38,326 bases of DNA from Promineifilum sp. (lineage in GTDB: Bacteria > Chloroflexota > Anaerolineae > Promineifilales > Promineifilaceae): contig JACFOH010000016.1 of NCBI GenBank assembly GCA_019454405.1, positions 1 to 38,326 of the forward strand. Direction: 5' to 3'. The notes below the pieces were generated by a model. It was given only the letters and a program-made list of their open reading frames with translations. It was not told where the DNA came from and did not search any database. Positions 16,344-24,479 of this stretch are shown piece after piece (within the stretch, counting starts at the first letter, position 1; each line of letters opens with the position of its first letter). The translations under genes and the position numbers were made by a program.

Positions 16344-17990
16344 TTATAGAATGATCGCCTCGATGACCGGCCGCTTGCGCGTCTCGTCGTAGAGATACTT
16401 GTTGAGGGCCGACTCGATCTGGCCGTCGGTGATCTCGCGTCCCGCGTTATAGGCTTCGCGCACAGCATGGGCGATAACCTCTTCCGCGCCCTTCAACAGC
16501 TCCTCGGCCTCTTTCTCATTGACGAAGCCGCGCGTTGTCAGGCGCGGCCGCCCAATCAAATCGCCGCGGCCGTTGGTATGAGCAACGGCGAAAAAATAAC
16601 CCGCCTGGGCCAGCCGGTCGCGGTCGCGAACTTCAGCCCAGCCGATATCGCCCACTCCGGCGCCGTCGACGAAGACATAGCCGCCCGGCAGGCGATCGCG
16701 CACGGTCATGCTATAGGGCGTCAGCTCGATGGGCGTGCCATTCTCCACAACAGCGATGCGCTCTTCGGGAATACCCAGTTCCTTGCCCATCGCCGCGTGT
16801 AGTTCTAAATGGCGCAACTCGCCATGGACAGGAATCAGGAACAGCGGCCGCACCAGATTGATCATCAGTTTCATCTCTTCGCGGCTGGCGTGGCCCGAAA
16901 CATGAACCCGGGCGATGCGGTCATAGAGCACCGTCGCCCCGCGGCGATAGAGCTGGTTGATCGTGCGATAGATCAGTTCCTCGTTGCCGGGAATCGGATG
17001 GGCGGAGAAGACGACCGTGTCGCCTCGTTCGATGCTGAGCTGGTTGTGCCGGCCGCGCGCTAACCGGCCAAGCACGGCCGATGGCTCGCCCTGGGAGCCG
17101 GTCACCATGATGACGACCTGGCTGGGCGGCATTTTCACCGCCTGTCCCAGATCGACGATGAGGTCGTCGGGCAGATCCAGGTAGCCTAGCTTGCGGGCGA
17201 TCTTCACAGCATCGCGCATCGAACGTCCGGCAATCGCTATCTTGCGGTTAAATTTAAGAGCGGCCACGGCCGCGATCTGCACGCGCGAGATAAGCGAGGC
17301 GAAGGTTGCCACGATGATCCGCCCCGAAGCGTTGCGGAATACTTCCTCGAAGCCACCCAACAGTTCCATCTCCGAACCAGTCCATCCCGGTCGGTCGGCG
17401 TTGGTGCTGTCAGCCAGCAGAGCCAATACGCCGCGCTGCGAGAATTCGGCCAGCTTGGCAAAGTCGGGTGGCCAGCTGTCGATAGGCGTGTGATCAAATT
17501 TGTAGTCGCCGGTGTGGACGATGAGGCCGGCCGGCGTCGTGATGCCAAAGCCCACACAATCGGGGATGCTGTGGGCCACATGAAACGGTTCGATAGTGAA
17601 CGGCCCGATTTCGATGACCTCCCCCGCCCGGAAAGAAACGAGGTCTACCTCGTGCAGATTCTTGGATTCGCGGAGTTTGTTTTCAATCAGGCCGAGCGTC
17701 AGCGGCGTGCCATAAATAGGCGCTCGAATATCGTCCACCAGGTGCGGCAAGGCGCCGATATGGTCCTCATGACCATGGGTAATCAGGATAGCCCGGACTC
17801 TGGAACGCCGGTCGCCCTCCATTAAATAGTGATAGTCGGGGATAATGAGATCGACGCCGAGCATGTCGTTCTCGGGGAACATGACGCCCGCATCGACGAT
17901 GAGGATATCATCCCCATACTCGATGACGGTCATGTTTTTGCCGATCTCGCCCAAGCCCCCAAGGGGCAGTATACGTAAAACGTTTGTCAT
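16344..17990 (-). CDS. rnj: Ribonuclease J
   Basis: A 548-residue metallo-beta-lactamase/beta-CASP ribonuclease with endo- and 5'-3' exonuclease activity, central to mRNA decay and rRNA maturation. Visible elements are LPLGGLGEIGKNMTVIEY (9-25), metal site THGHEDHIGALPH (71-83), HTGDYKFDHTP, beta-CASP elements (MVTGSQGEPSAVLGRLARG; SGHASREEMKLMINLVRP) and HGELRHLELHA, plus the C-terminal RNase J domain. The start is ATG 17990, because MTNVLRILPLGG is where the family begins; 37 in-frame codons upstream overlap the promoter. TTGACG and TACAAT lie 10 nt upstream of the ATG with no ribosome site. It is downstream of and parallel to the PP2C gene but has its own promoter. Confidence 0.95.
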   Translation of the reverse strand: MTNVLRILPLGGLGEIGKNMTVIEYGDDILIVDAGVMFPENDMLGVDLIIPDYHYLMEGDRRSRVRAILITHGHEDHIGALPHLVDDIRAPIYGTPLTLGLIENKLRESKNLHEVDLVSFRAGEVIEIGPFTIEPFHVAHSIPDCVGFGITTPAGLIVHTGDYKFDHTPIDSWPPDFAKLAEFSQRGVLALLADSTNADRPGWTGSEMELLGGFEEVFRNASGRIIVATFASLISRVQIAAVAALKFNRKIAIAGRSMRDAVKIARKLGYLDLPDDLIVDLGQAVKMPPSQVVIMVTGSQGEPSAVLGRLARGRHNQLSIERGDTVVFSAHPIPGNEELIYRTINQLYRRGATVLYDRIARVHVSGHASREEMKLMINLVRPLFLIPVHGELRHLELHAAMGKELGIPEERIAVVENGTPIELTPYSMTVRDRLPGGYVFVDGAGVGDIGWAEVRDRDRLAQAGYFFAVAHTNGRGDLIGRPRLTTRGFVNEKEAEELLKGAEEVIAHAVREAYNAGREITDGQIESALNKYLYDETRKRPVIEAIIL

Positions 17991-18000
17991 ATTATGAGAA

Positions 18001-18029
18001 ATTGTAGAAGTTATCGACATCGGCGTCAA
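18001..18029 (-). promoter_or_regulatory. Promoter of the RNase J gene
   Basis: Minus strand: TTGACG (18029-18024), 17-nt spacer, TACAAT (18006-18001), then 10 nt to the ATG at 17990. The predicted leader is about 4 nt. Confidence 0.7.
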
Positions 18030-18057
18030 AGCGCCGGGGATTTGCTCATTATCGACG

Positions 18058-19050
18058 CTAAAGAGCGGTCGTTTGCTGGATGAAGTACCACAACAGAACA
18101 ATGAGGATGATCATCACAAGCGTGAGGACCAGCATCACCGGCCACATCCGCGGCCCGCGTTCGGGCGGCGCCACTCGCGTCACAGTCTGGGGCGCTGCCA
18201 CGGGAACCGGTTCGGTGATGACGACCGGCCGGGGGCGCGCCCGGTAGATCGTGGTCGTCGCCTCTTCATCGCCGGCCGGCGGAACATCCGGGCGAGGGCC
18301 ATACTGCACAACAGCCACGGTGATATTATCTTCGCCTCCACGCTCGCGAGCCAGCCGCACAAGAGACTCAACGATCACCTCCAACGGTTGTTCAAGCAAT
18401 AGGCCGGCGATCTCGCCGTCACTCACATGGCGAGTCAACCCATCAGAGCACAGCAATAATTGATCGCCCAATTCCAGATCAACCTGGAACAGGTCGATAG
18501 GCGGCCTTTTCTCGGAGCCGATGCTATAGAGGATGATGTTTTTATAGGGATAGTTGACGGCTTCTTCCGGGGTCAGGGCGCCTTCTTCGACCAGGCGGGC
18601 GACGAGGCTTTGATCACGTGTGACCTGTGTCAGAACGCCTCCGCGCAACAGATAGGCTCGGCTGTCGCCCACATTACCGATATAGGCGTGGCCCTCATGG
18701 ATAGCGGCGGCCACCATCGTCGTGGCCATTCGCCGGCTGTCTTCAAGCCCGGCGGCCAATTGTCGCAAATCCGTATTGGCCGCCTGCATGGCTTCGATCA
18801 GACGCCGGCCTCGCTCCTCATCCGCGCTCGGCCGTAGATAATGATAAAGCGTGCGCTCGCTGGCATACTGGCTGGCGACCTCGCCTGCATCCGCCCCCCC
18901 AACCCCATCGGCAACGATATACAAACTGCCATGCGCTGAAAGGTCATCAGGCGTTTCAGGTTCGTAAACAGCGACGAAGTCCTCGTTGTGACCTCGCACC
19001 AAGCCGGGATCGGTACGCCAGGCGGCCGATAATTCGACGGTCGCTTCCAT
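18058..19050 (-). CDS. PP2C-type serine/threonine protein phosphatase with C-terminal membrane anchor
   Basis: A 330-residue protein. Residues 1-235 are a PP2C/SpoIIE-like (PPM) domain: DPGLVRGHNEDF with the metal-linked Asp nearby, VADGVGGADAGEVAS, GNVGDSRAYLLRGGVLTQVTRDQS, LLLCSDGLTRHVSD and GGEDNITVAVVQ. All metal-binding Asp motifs are intact. A Pro/Thr-rich linker leads to one membrane helix near the C-terminus (PVMLVLTLVMIILIVLLWYF), so the catalytic domain faces the cytoplasm. Such phosphatases oppose Hanks-type kinases; none is in this window, but FHA proteins occur at 24480-27064. ATG 19050 is chosen; TATAGT lies just 6 nt upstream and there is no ribosome site. Confidence 0.93.
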   Translation of the reverse strand: MEATVELSAAWRTDPGLVRGHNEDFVAVYEPETPDDLSAHGSLYIVADGVGGADAGEVASQYASERTLYHYLRPSADEERGRRLIEAMQAANTDLRQLAAGLEDSRRMATTMVAAAIHEGHAYIGNVGDSRAYLLRGGVLTQVTRDQSLVARLVEEGALTPEEAVNYPYKNIILYSIGSEKRPPIDLFQVDLELGDQLLLCSDGLTRHVSDGEIAGLLLEQPLEVIVESLVRLARERGGEDNITVAVVQYGPRPDVPPAGDEEATTTIYRARPRPVVITEPVPVAAPQTVTRVAPPERGPRMWPVMLVLTLVMIILIVLLWYFIQQTTAL

Positions 19051-19056
19051 TAGGGC

Positions 19057-19085
19057 ACTATAGCGGGATTGCCGGCGGCAAGCAA
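19057..19085 (-). promoter_or_regulatory. Promoter of the PP2C gene
   Basis: Minus strand: TTGCTT (19085-19080), 17-nt spacer, TATAGT (19062-19057), 6 nt, then ATG 19050. Predicted transcription start is at the A of the start codon. Confidence 0.7.
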
Positions 19086-19131
19086 GGATTCTAACCCGAC
19101 GATTGCATGACGAAAGAGTGAAAAACAAAGA

Positions 19132-19160
19132 ATGCCGCGGTCGGTTATCGATCGCGGCAT
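19132..19160 (+). repeat. Hairpin ahead of a minimal ORF
   Basis: ATGCCGCG (19132-19139) pairs with CGCGGCAT (19153-19160) across 13 nt, extendable by AAAG/CTTT with one bulge. No T-tract follows on either strand. AGGAGG (19166-19171) and an ATG at 19178 opening a 7-codon frame (MRFGLAA) come directly after it. Confidence 0.45.
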
Positions 19161-19364
19161 CTTTCAGGAGGAAGAAAATGAGATTCGGACTTGCTGCCTA
19201 ATCTATTAGTTAGACAGCACAACCGCCTCCATTCTTACCTCTGGATAGCGGGCATGAAGACCGCCCACGGCCGTAACCACGCCGAAGCGCTTCAGATCGG
19301 ACACAATAATTACCCGGGGGTTGAGAAGAGACACTTTTTTCAGAACATAGCTCCCGTTTGTCTG

Positions 19365-19393
19365 TTGGACAGCCGGTAAAACAATCGTACAAT
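19365..19393 (+). promoter_or_regulatory. Promoter of the ECF transporter operon
   Basis: TTGGAC (19365-19370), 17-nt spacer, TACAAT (19388-19393). The predicted start near 19400 leaves a leader of about 127 nt before the ATG at 19527. An 8-bp GC stem in that leader joins GGCCGGCG (19413-19420) to CGCCGGCC (19473-19480). I do not recognise a known riboswitch in it. Confidence 0.6.
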
Positions 19394-19526
19394 TCAGACA
19401 CAGGGTCGCGGCGGCCGGCGATCTATTTATCCGGCAATCGGTCGTAATGCGCACCCATGGAAATAATCGAGCCGCCGGCCATCATCGCCCCGGCGGAACC
19501 ATAGCTCTTCGAGGAGGTTGAGGATA

Positions 19527-20114
19527 ATGGAACGCTTGAAACGAGATTTCAGCACGATCAGTCTGGTCATGATCCCCGTGGCCATCGCGATCAACATCGT
19601 GATCGGCACAATTGTCTACGCATTGAAGTTGCCGTTGTATCTTGACTCAATCGGCACCGTGTTCGCCGGCGCTGTCGCCGGGCCGTGGGTCGGCGCGCTG
19701 ACCGGCGCTCTGACCAACATCATTTGGGGCTTGAGCGGTATCAATCCGGGTTACACCCCCTACTGGCCGGTTGCAGCGATTATCGGTCTGTTGGCCGGCA
19801 TCTTTTCGGGTATTGGCTGGTTCAAGTCCTGGTGGAAAGCGATCATCGCCGGTCTCATTACCGGCCTCGTCGCTGCTTTTGTCTCCGGACCGATCACCAC
19901 TTACATCGCCGGTGGCGTCACTGGCTCCGGCACCGACGTTGTCGTAGCGGTCTTCCGCAACGCAGGTTGGGGCTTGCTACCCTCGACCTGGGCGCAAGGC
20001 GCCATTTCCGATCCGTTCGATAAAGCCGCTTCCTTCCTGATCGTCTGGGTGGTCATCCGCGCGCTGCCCTTGCGGTTCCTGGATCGATTCTCGCGAGCCG
20101 AAGACGTTCGCTAG
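19527..20114 (+). CDS. ECF transporter substrate-binding (S) component
   Basis: A 195-residue membrane protein with about five to six helices. Typical S-component features are the Ala/Gly-rich membrane segments with GTVFAGAVAGPWVGALTGALTNIIWGL (residues about 44-70) and GPITTYIAGGVTGSGTDVVVAVF. Such proteins bind a vitamin or nucleobase-like substrate and are carried by the EcfT/EcfA module encoded by the next three genes. Specificity cannot be read from the sequence; the operon-linked PfkB kinase hints at a substrate phosphorylated after uptake. GAGGAGG (19511-19517) lies 9 nt before ATG 19527; a TTG at 19518 is less likely. Confidence 0.85.
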   Translation: MERLKRDFSTISLVMIPVAIAINIVIGTIVYALKLPLYLDSIGTVFAGAVAGPWVGALTGALTNIIWGLSGINPGYTPYWPVAAIIGLLAGIFSGIGWFKSWWKAIIAGLITGLVAAFVSGPITTYIAGGVTGSGTDVVVAVFRNAGWGLLPSTWAQGAISDPFDKAASFLIVWVVIRALPLRFLDRFSRAEDVR

Positions 20115-20135
20115 TCCGCCGGCCGCCGGGCGACC

Positions 20136-20933
20136 ATGAGCCAATCATTCAGCCTGTACATCCCGACCAACAGCGGGATGCACCGCCTTCATCCGCTGAC
20201 GAAGTTGGCTCTGGTCTTCCTTTGTCTGGTGCTTGGCCTCTTTTTGCCGGGGGTATGGTTGTCCTATGCGACTTTCGCCCTGATCATCATACCCTCGGCA
20301 TTATGGGGCGGCGTTTTACCCCGCCTTCTCAGCGCTCTTTTCAAGACCGCCCTGCCGATCGCTCTGTCGCTCTTCCTCATCCAGGGATTATTTTGGCCAG
20401 GCGGCACACCCATCCTGCACCTCGGCCCGCTCTCGTTCAAGGAAGAAGGGCTTTATTTCAGTATCCAGAGAACAGGCCGCTTCATCATGATCATCGGCAG
20501 CTTCCTGTTGCTGACCTTCACGACGCGGCCAGATGAGTTAATGCTGGCCCTCAACCGGCACGGCATCCCCAACAGCATCACTTATATTATCCTGTCGACG
20601 ATGCAGATCATTCCGCGCTTCCAGGCCAAGGCTAACACAATCCTCGACGCCCAGCGCTCGCGCGGGCTGGAGACCGAGGGCAATGTACTCGTTCGCATAC
20701 GCGCCCTTCTGCCGCTTATCCAGCCATTACTATTGGGCAGTATCGTCGATATCGACGAACGAGCCATCGCCCTGGAGGTACGCGCTTTCGGCCGCAAAGG
20801 ACCGCGAACCAGCCTCCTGACGTTGCACGACACACCCGCGCAGCGCATCGCGCGCTGGCTGATGCTATTGGCTGCGGTGGCGGTGATTGCTTGGGGAATA
20901 TATCTCTGGCTGGCGCCGAGGTTCATCGCGTGA
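20136..20933 (+). CDS. ecfT: ECF transporter transmembrane (T) component
   Basis: A 265-residue protein. After a short N-terminus (HRLHPLTKLALVFLCLVLGL, the EcfT entry motif) come about five membrane helices and a cytoplasmic coupling region with two Arg-containing helices, AQRSRGLE near residue 186 and ALEVRAFGRKG near 214, which contact the ATPases. The gene begins 21 nt after the S component and ends with a TGA that overlaps the GTG start of the first ATPase gene (GTGA), so subunits are made in coupled amounts. Confidence 0.9.
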   Translation: MSQSFSLYIPTNSGMHRLHPLTKLALVFLCLVLGLFLPGVWLSYATFALIIIPSALWGGVLPRLLSALFKTALPIALSLFLIQGLFWPGGTPILHLGPLSFKEEGLYFSIQRTGRFIMIIGSFLLLTFTTRPDELMLALNRHGIPNSITYIILSTMQIIPRFQAKANTILDAQRSRGLETEGNVLVRIRALLPLIQPLLLGSIVDIDERAIALEVRAFGRKGPRTSLLTLHDTPAQRIARWLMLLAAVAVIAWGIYLWLAPRFIA

Positions 20934-21766
20934 TCCGGCTCGCCGACGTCACCTATCGCTATCCTCGGGCGACCGTCCCCGCGCTGGACGGCCTCTCGTT
21001 CGAAGTTTCTACAGGTCAGTTCTGCGCGGTGATCGGCGCCAACGGCGCAGGCAAGACGACGCTCTGCTCGGCGCTGGCCGGCTTTGTGCCTCAATTTTAC
21101 CGTGGGACAATTACGGGCAGCATCGAAGTGGCCGGCCTCAACGTGGTCGAATCGCCATTGGCCGATATCGCGGGAACGGTTGGCCTTGTGTTCTCCAATC
21201 CGTTTAATCAAATCACTGGCGCGCGTTTCACTGTTCGGGACGAGATCGCCTTTGGGCTGGAGAATATGGCCGTGCCCGTAGCCGAAATGGAGCCACGCAT
21301 CGAGGAGATCATGCGCTTCGCCGGACTGGAGGGGCTAGCGGATCGCTCTCCCTTCGCACTTTCCGGGGGTCAGCAGCAACGGCTGGCCATCGCGTCGGTG
21401 CTGGTGATGCGGCCGAAGGTCGTCGTTCTTGATGAACCGACCTCTCAACTCGACCCCGTCGGGGCCAAGGAGGTCTTCTCCGTCTTGCGCAGCCTGGCGA
21501 CAACGGCCGAGACAACCGTCTTCATGGCCGAACAGAAGCTGGAATGGGTCGCCGCCTTCGCCGACCGGGTTCTCGTGCTCCATCAAGGCAAGCTGGTGGC
21601 CGATGGGCCGCCGGGTGAAGTTCTGGCCTCGCCCGATCTCGGGCGTTACGGTCTGCAACCGACGCGTTATACCCAGGTAGCCCGCGCTGCCCAGCTAGCC
21701 GGCCTGCGCTCCGCGGATACGCCATTGCCGGTCACGCTTGAACAAGCTGTGGAGTTCTTCAATTGA
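20930..21766 (+). CDS. ecfA1: ECF transporter ATPase A (CbiO/EcfA-like)
   Basis: A 278-residue ABC ATPase. Walker A is GANGAGKTTLCS, the Q-loop FSNPFNQITG, the signature LSGGQQQRLAIAS and Walker B VVVLDEPTSQLD. The switch position that normally holds His is Gln202 (FMAEQKLEW). GTG 20930 is taken as the start: it overlaps the ecfT stop, and the 13 codons further upstream lie within ecfT. The stop overlaps the TTG start of the second ATPase. It pairs with that protein to power uptake. Confidence 0.92.
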   Translation: MIRLADVTYRYPRATVPALDGLSFEVSTGQFCAVIGANGAGKTTLCSALAGFVPQFYRGTITGSIEVAGLNVVESPLADIAGTVGLVFSNPFNQITGARFTVRDEIAFGLENMAVPVAEMEPRIEEIMRFAGLEGLADRSPFALSGGQQQRLAIASVLVMRPKVVVLDEPTSQLDPVGAKEVFSVLRSLATTAETTVFMAEQKLEWVAAFADRVLVLHQGKLVADGPPGEVLASPDLGRYGLQPTRYTQVARAAQLAGLRSADTPLPVTLEQAVEFFN

Positions 21767-22560
21767 ATCTGGTCATTGACGATGTAGGCTTCACCTATCC
21801 CGGCGGCGCTGAAGCCCTGCGCGGGGTTTCACTGCGCATCCAAGGGGGCGAATCCATCGCCTTCATCGGTGAGAACGGCGCGGGCAAGACGACGCTGATG
21901 AAGCACCTCAACGGTCTGCTCAAGCCCAGCCGCGGCCGTGTCACCGTGGACGATTGGGACACCAGGGAACATACTGTAGCCAAACTGGCCGCCCGCGTCG
22001 GGTTTGTCTTCCAGAATCCGGACGATCAGATCGTCGAGCGCACCGTGATCGATGAGGTAGCCTTTGGGCCGCGCCGCCTGGGCCAATCGGAGACCGACGC
22101 GCTAGCCAACAGCGTCGCGGCGTTGGAAATAGTCGGATTGAGCGACGAGAGTCGCACCCACCCTTACGATCTGAGCGCCTCGCAACGCAAGCTGATGACG
22201 CTGGCTTCGGTGCTGGCCATGCGCACGCCAGTCGTCATTTTCGACGAACCGACCATGGGGCAGGACGCACGCGGCCTGAAGCTTATCGGCGACATCGTGG
22301 AGGAACTCAAACGCGAGAAGCGCATCGTACTCATCATCACCCACGATATCGACTTCTGCTCCGCTCATTTCGAGCGGGTTGTGGCGATGGCCGACGGCCG
22401 CGTCCTCATCGACGGCCCGACGGCCGAGGTGATGGCTCGTGCCGATCTGCTGGCCACGACTAACGTCGAGCCGCCGCAACTCGTACGACTGGCCCAGGCG
22501 TTGGGATTGCCCGTTGCCCCCTTGACTATCGATGGACTAATCGCCGCTTTACCAAGATAA
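21763..22560 (+). CDS. ecfA2: ECF transporter ATPase A' (EcfA2-like)
   Basis: A 265-residue ABC ATPase. Walker A is GENGAGKTTLMK, the Q-loop FQNPDDQIV, Walker B VVIFDEPTMGQD, and the switch His is intact (IITHDIDF). The ABC signature, however, is LSASQ (residues 137-141) instead of LSGGQ. TTG 21763 overlaps the TGA of ecfA1 (TTGA). Because composite sites form across the dimer, this altered signature faces the ecfA1 site that already lacks its switch His. Confidence 0.92.
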   Translation: MNLVIDDVGFTYPGGAEALRGVSLRIQGGESIAFIGENGAGKTTLMKHLNGLLKPSRGRVTVDDWDTREHTVAKLAARVGFVFQNPDDQIVERTVIDEVAFGPRRLGQSETDALANSVAALEIVGLSDESRTHPYDLSASQRKLMTLASVLAMRTPVVIFDEPTMGQDARGLKLIGDIVEELKREKRIVLIITHDIDFCSAHFERVVAMADGRVLIDGPTAEVMARADLLATTNVEPPQLVRLAQALGLPVAPLTIDGLIAALPR

Positions 22561-22625
22561 TAGTAACCTCAGTCAACCATCCCGGCAGATGCTATCGATT
22601 CGAACCATTATTCACAGGAGCCCCA

Positions 22626-23567
22626 ATGGTCATTGTCCTTGGAGACATATTGGCGGACTACGCCATCCGCGTCGAACAATTACAAATCCAGCCCAAAGAC
22701 CTGCAGCGCGTCTCCTATCTGGCGCTGGGGCCTGGCGGCGCGTGTAATGTGGCGATCATGGCCTCCCACCTGGGGCTATCGGTCAGCGCCCTGGGCGAGG
22801 TCGGCCGGGACCTATTCGGCGAGATCGTCCTGGAAGGATTAGCGATCGAAGGGGTCGACGTCTCGCGCGTGATCGTGACGCCGGAAGCGCGCACGCCGGT
22901 GGCCAATGTGCTGGTCGACGAGCAAGGCGAACCGGCCTATCTGGGCTTCCCCGGCAGCCTCCAGGTCATGGCTCTGCCCGACGAATGGCGGCCGTTCATC
23001 GGCGAAGCGCAAGCCCTCTATACCGATGGGTGGGTCGACCAAGCCGGCGAGGTGAACATCATCATGGAGGCGCTACGCGTGGCCCGCGATGCCGGTGTGC
23101 CGTCCTTCTTCGATCCCGGCCCCGGTAACCCCAAGATCGACAATCGCTGGCATGTCGAGGCCGCCGGCCTGTCAACGGTCCTGCTGGCCACAGAAGAAGA
23201 GGCCCGCCGGCTATCCGGCGAGGCCGATCCCATCGACTCCGCGCGCAAGCTATTAGCCAGCGGCAGCCATCTCGTCGTTATCAAGCGCGGCATGGCCGGT
23301 TGCTTCCTGCTGACGGCCGACAAGCTCCACATCGCGCCCGGCTTGCCGGTCAACGCCCTGGACGCCACCGGCGCGGGCGACAGCCTAGCCGCGGCCGTCA
23401 TGTATGGCTTTCTGAACCGTTTTGACCTGGAAAAGATGGGCGACCTGGGCAACGCCACCGGCGCGGCTAAGGTGCTGAAGCTGGGTACAGGGCACAACAT
23501 GCCCACCGTGGCCGAGGTGAACGCCATGCTGGCGCGTTTCGGTTCGCGGGTCAAGCTCGACGGGTAA
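22626..23567 (+). CDS. PfkB-family carbohydrate/nucleoside kinase
   Basis: A 313-residue ribokinase-like enzyme. Landmarks are the N-terminal GDILADY, the substrate-binding GPGGACNVAIMASHLG (37-52), GEVGRDLFGE, GLSTVLLATEEEARRL, and the C-terminal catalytic motif LDATGAGDSLAAAVMYG with the base Asp. AGGAG precedes the ATG at good spacing. It follows ecfA2 by 65 nt on the same strand, so it may phosphorylate the substrate imported by the ECF system. The family acts on sugars, nucleosides and hydroxymethylpyrimidine; the exact substrate is not determinable here. Confidence 0.88.
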   Translation: MVIVLGDILADYAIRVEQLQIQPKDLQRVSYLALGPGGACNVAIMASHLGLSVSALGEVGRDLFGEIVLEGLAIEGVDVSRVIVTPEARTPVANVLVDEQGEPAYLGFPGSLQVMALPDEWRPFIGEAQALYTDGWVDQAGEVNIIMEALRVARDAGVPSFFDPGPGNPKIDNRWHVEAAGLSTVLLATEEEARRLSGEADPIDSARKLLASGSHLVVIKRGMAGCFLLTADKLHIAPGLPVNALDATGAGDSLAAAVMYGFLNRFDLEKMGDLGNATGAAKVLKLGTGHNMPTVAEVNAMLARFGSRVKLDG

Positions 23568-23600
23568 GAGAGAAGGGATTGAATCGCGTCTTCGCCCGAC

Positions 23601-24431
23601 TCAGCGCGCGTAACAGGTGAAGTGCTGCCCCAAACCGCCGAGCGCGTGCGGATCAAAATAGAGCGAATTAAGCCGCAAATCGGCGGGCGGTTCAAGCAAA
23701 TCACCCTCGACCAGGCTGCTAAACGGCTGCCCTCCCAACAAACGATGAACCGTAGTCGTATATAGGCGGTCGAGTACGCCGTCGGCCAGCAACAAGTGAT
23801 GGACGTGCGGCCCGGTAGCCATATAGATCGTACGATAGCCAAGCGCGCCCAACGCGTCGATGGCCTGGCGCCCCGACACGGCGGATTCGCCGGCTGTGAT
23901 GACATGGCCGGCCTCGCCCTCCAGTATGCGCCGGCGGGCATGATCGGCCGCGGCGTGGGTGATAACGATAACCTTCCGGCCCGATTGTGTCAGGAACGAC
24001 GGTATAGGAAAGTCCAGGCCACCACTGATCACCGCCAGATCGGGGTAGGGCGGCAAACCGCGCCCAGCTCGCCAACGGCCAAGGTCCTCGAAGCGCGGAT
24101 CGTCGTAGATACGCAAGATCTCCTGCGTCTTGCCCTCGGCATAATCACGTAAGTAACGGCCGCTGCTGATGATAATGTCCGCCTGGGCCGCCAGCTCCTG
24201 GAACAATCGCCAATCACGATCGTTGGCAATATCCTTGGGCACCACCATCCCGGGGCCGTCCGATCGTGGCACGGCGATACGGCCGTCGATGCTGGTGACG
24301 TAGTTGGTGTAGACGAAGGGCCGGCCGAGACGTTCGCCATATTGCCTCAGATCATGCCGCAGGTAAAGGCCCTTGAGGCCCACCTCCTGTGCGGGCATGG
24401 GATAAAGTTGCCAAATCGTATCAATACTCAT
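23601..24431 (-). CDS. RibD C-terminal-domain (dihydrofolate-reductase-like) protein
   Basis: A 276-residue NADPH-dependent reductase fold. Landmarks are RPFVYTNYVTSIDGRIAVP (the RibD/DHFR substrate strand), DWRLFQELAAQADIIISSGRYLRD, PDLAVISGGLDFPIP, and YRTIYMATGPHVHHLLLADGVLDRLYTTTVHRLLGG. Related proteins reduce pyrimidine intermediates of riboflavin or pterin synthesis; no deaminase domain is fused. I start it at ATG 24431 after GAGAGG; 14 upstream codons are unsupported. It converges with the PfkB gene (33 nt between stops) and is the last of four minus-strand genes. Confidence 0.82.
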   Translation of the reverse strand: MSIDTIWQLYPMPAQEVGLKGLYLRHDLRQYGERLGRPFVYTNYVTSIDGRIAVPRSDGPGMVVPKDIANDRDWRLFQELAAQADIIISSGRYLRDYAEGKTQEILRIYDDPRFEDLGRWRAGRGLPPYPDLAVISGGLDFPIPSFLTQSGRKVIVITHAAADHARRRILEGEAGHVITAGESAVSGRQAIDALGALGYRTIYMATGPHVHHLLLADGVLDRLYTTTVHRLLGGQPFSSLVEGDLLEPPADLRLNSLYFDPHALGGLGQHFTCYAR

Positions 24432-24479
24432 TACGCCTCTCATAGAAACGAAGCACGGCAAAGAAAGTGACAAACGAAT

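Larger units (their letters stand above)
19051..19526. other. 476-nt divergent intergenic region between PP2C and the ECF transporter
   Basis: It holds the PP2C promoter (19057-19085), a GC-rich hairpin (19132-19160) followed by AGGAGG and a 7-codon ORF (19178-19201), a short palindrome CTAATCTATTAG (19198-19209), the ECF promoter (19365-19393) and a structured ECF leader. An 82-codon minus-strand frame (19206-19454) has no promoter or ribosome site that I can see and is not called. Confidence 0.6.

Noticed and set aside
19206..19454. An 82-codon minus-strand frame in the PP2C-ECF gap
   Set aside because: Part of it looks protein-like (LKRFGVVTAVGGLHARYP), but it has no ribosome site, runs through the ECF promoter and matches no family I know; a gene remnant remains possible.
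22590..22615. A tRNA T-loop-like ATTCGAACC near 22598
   Set aside because: No acceptor, D or anticodon stems can be formed around it on either strand.
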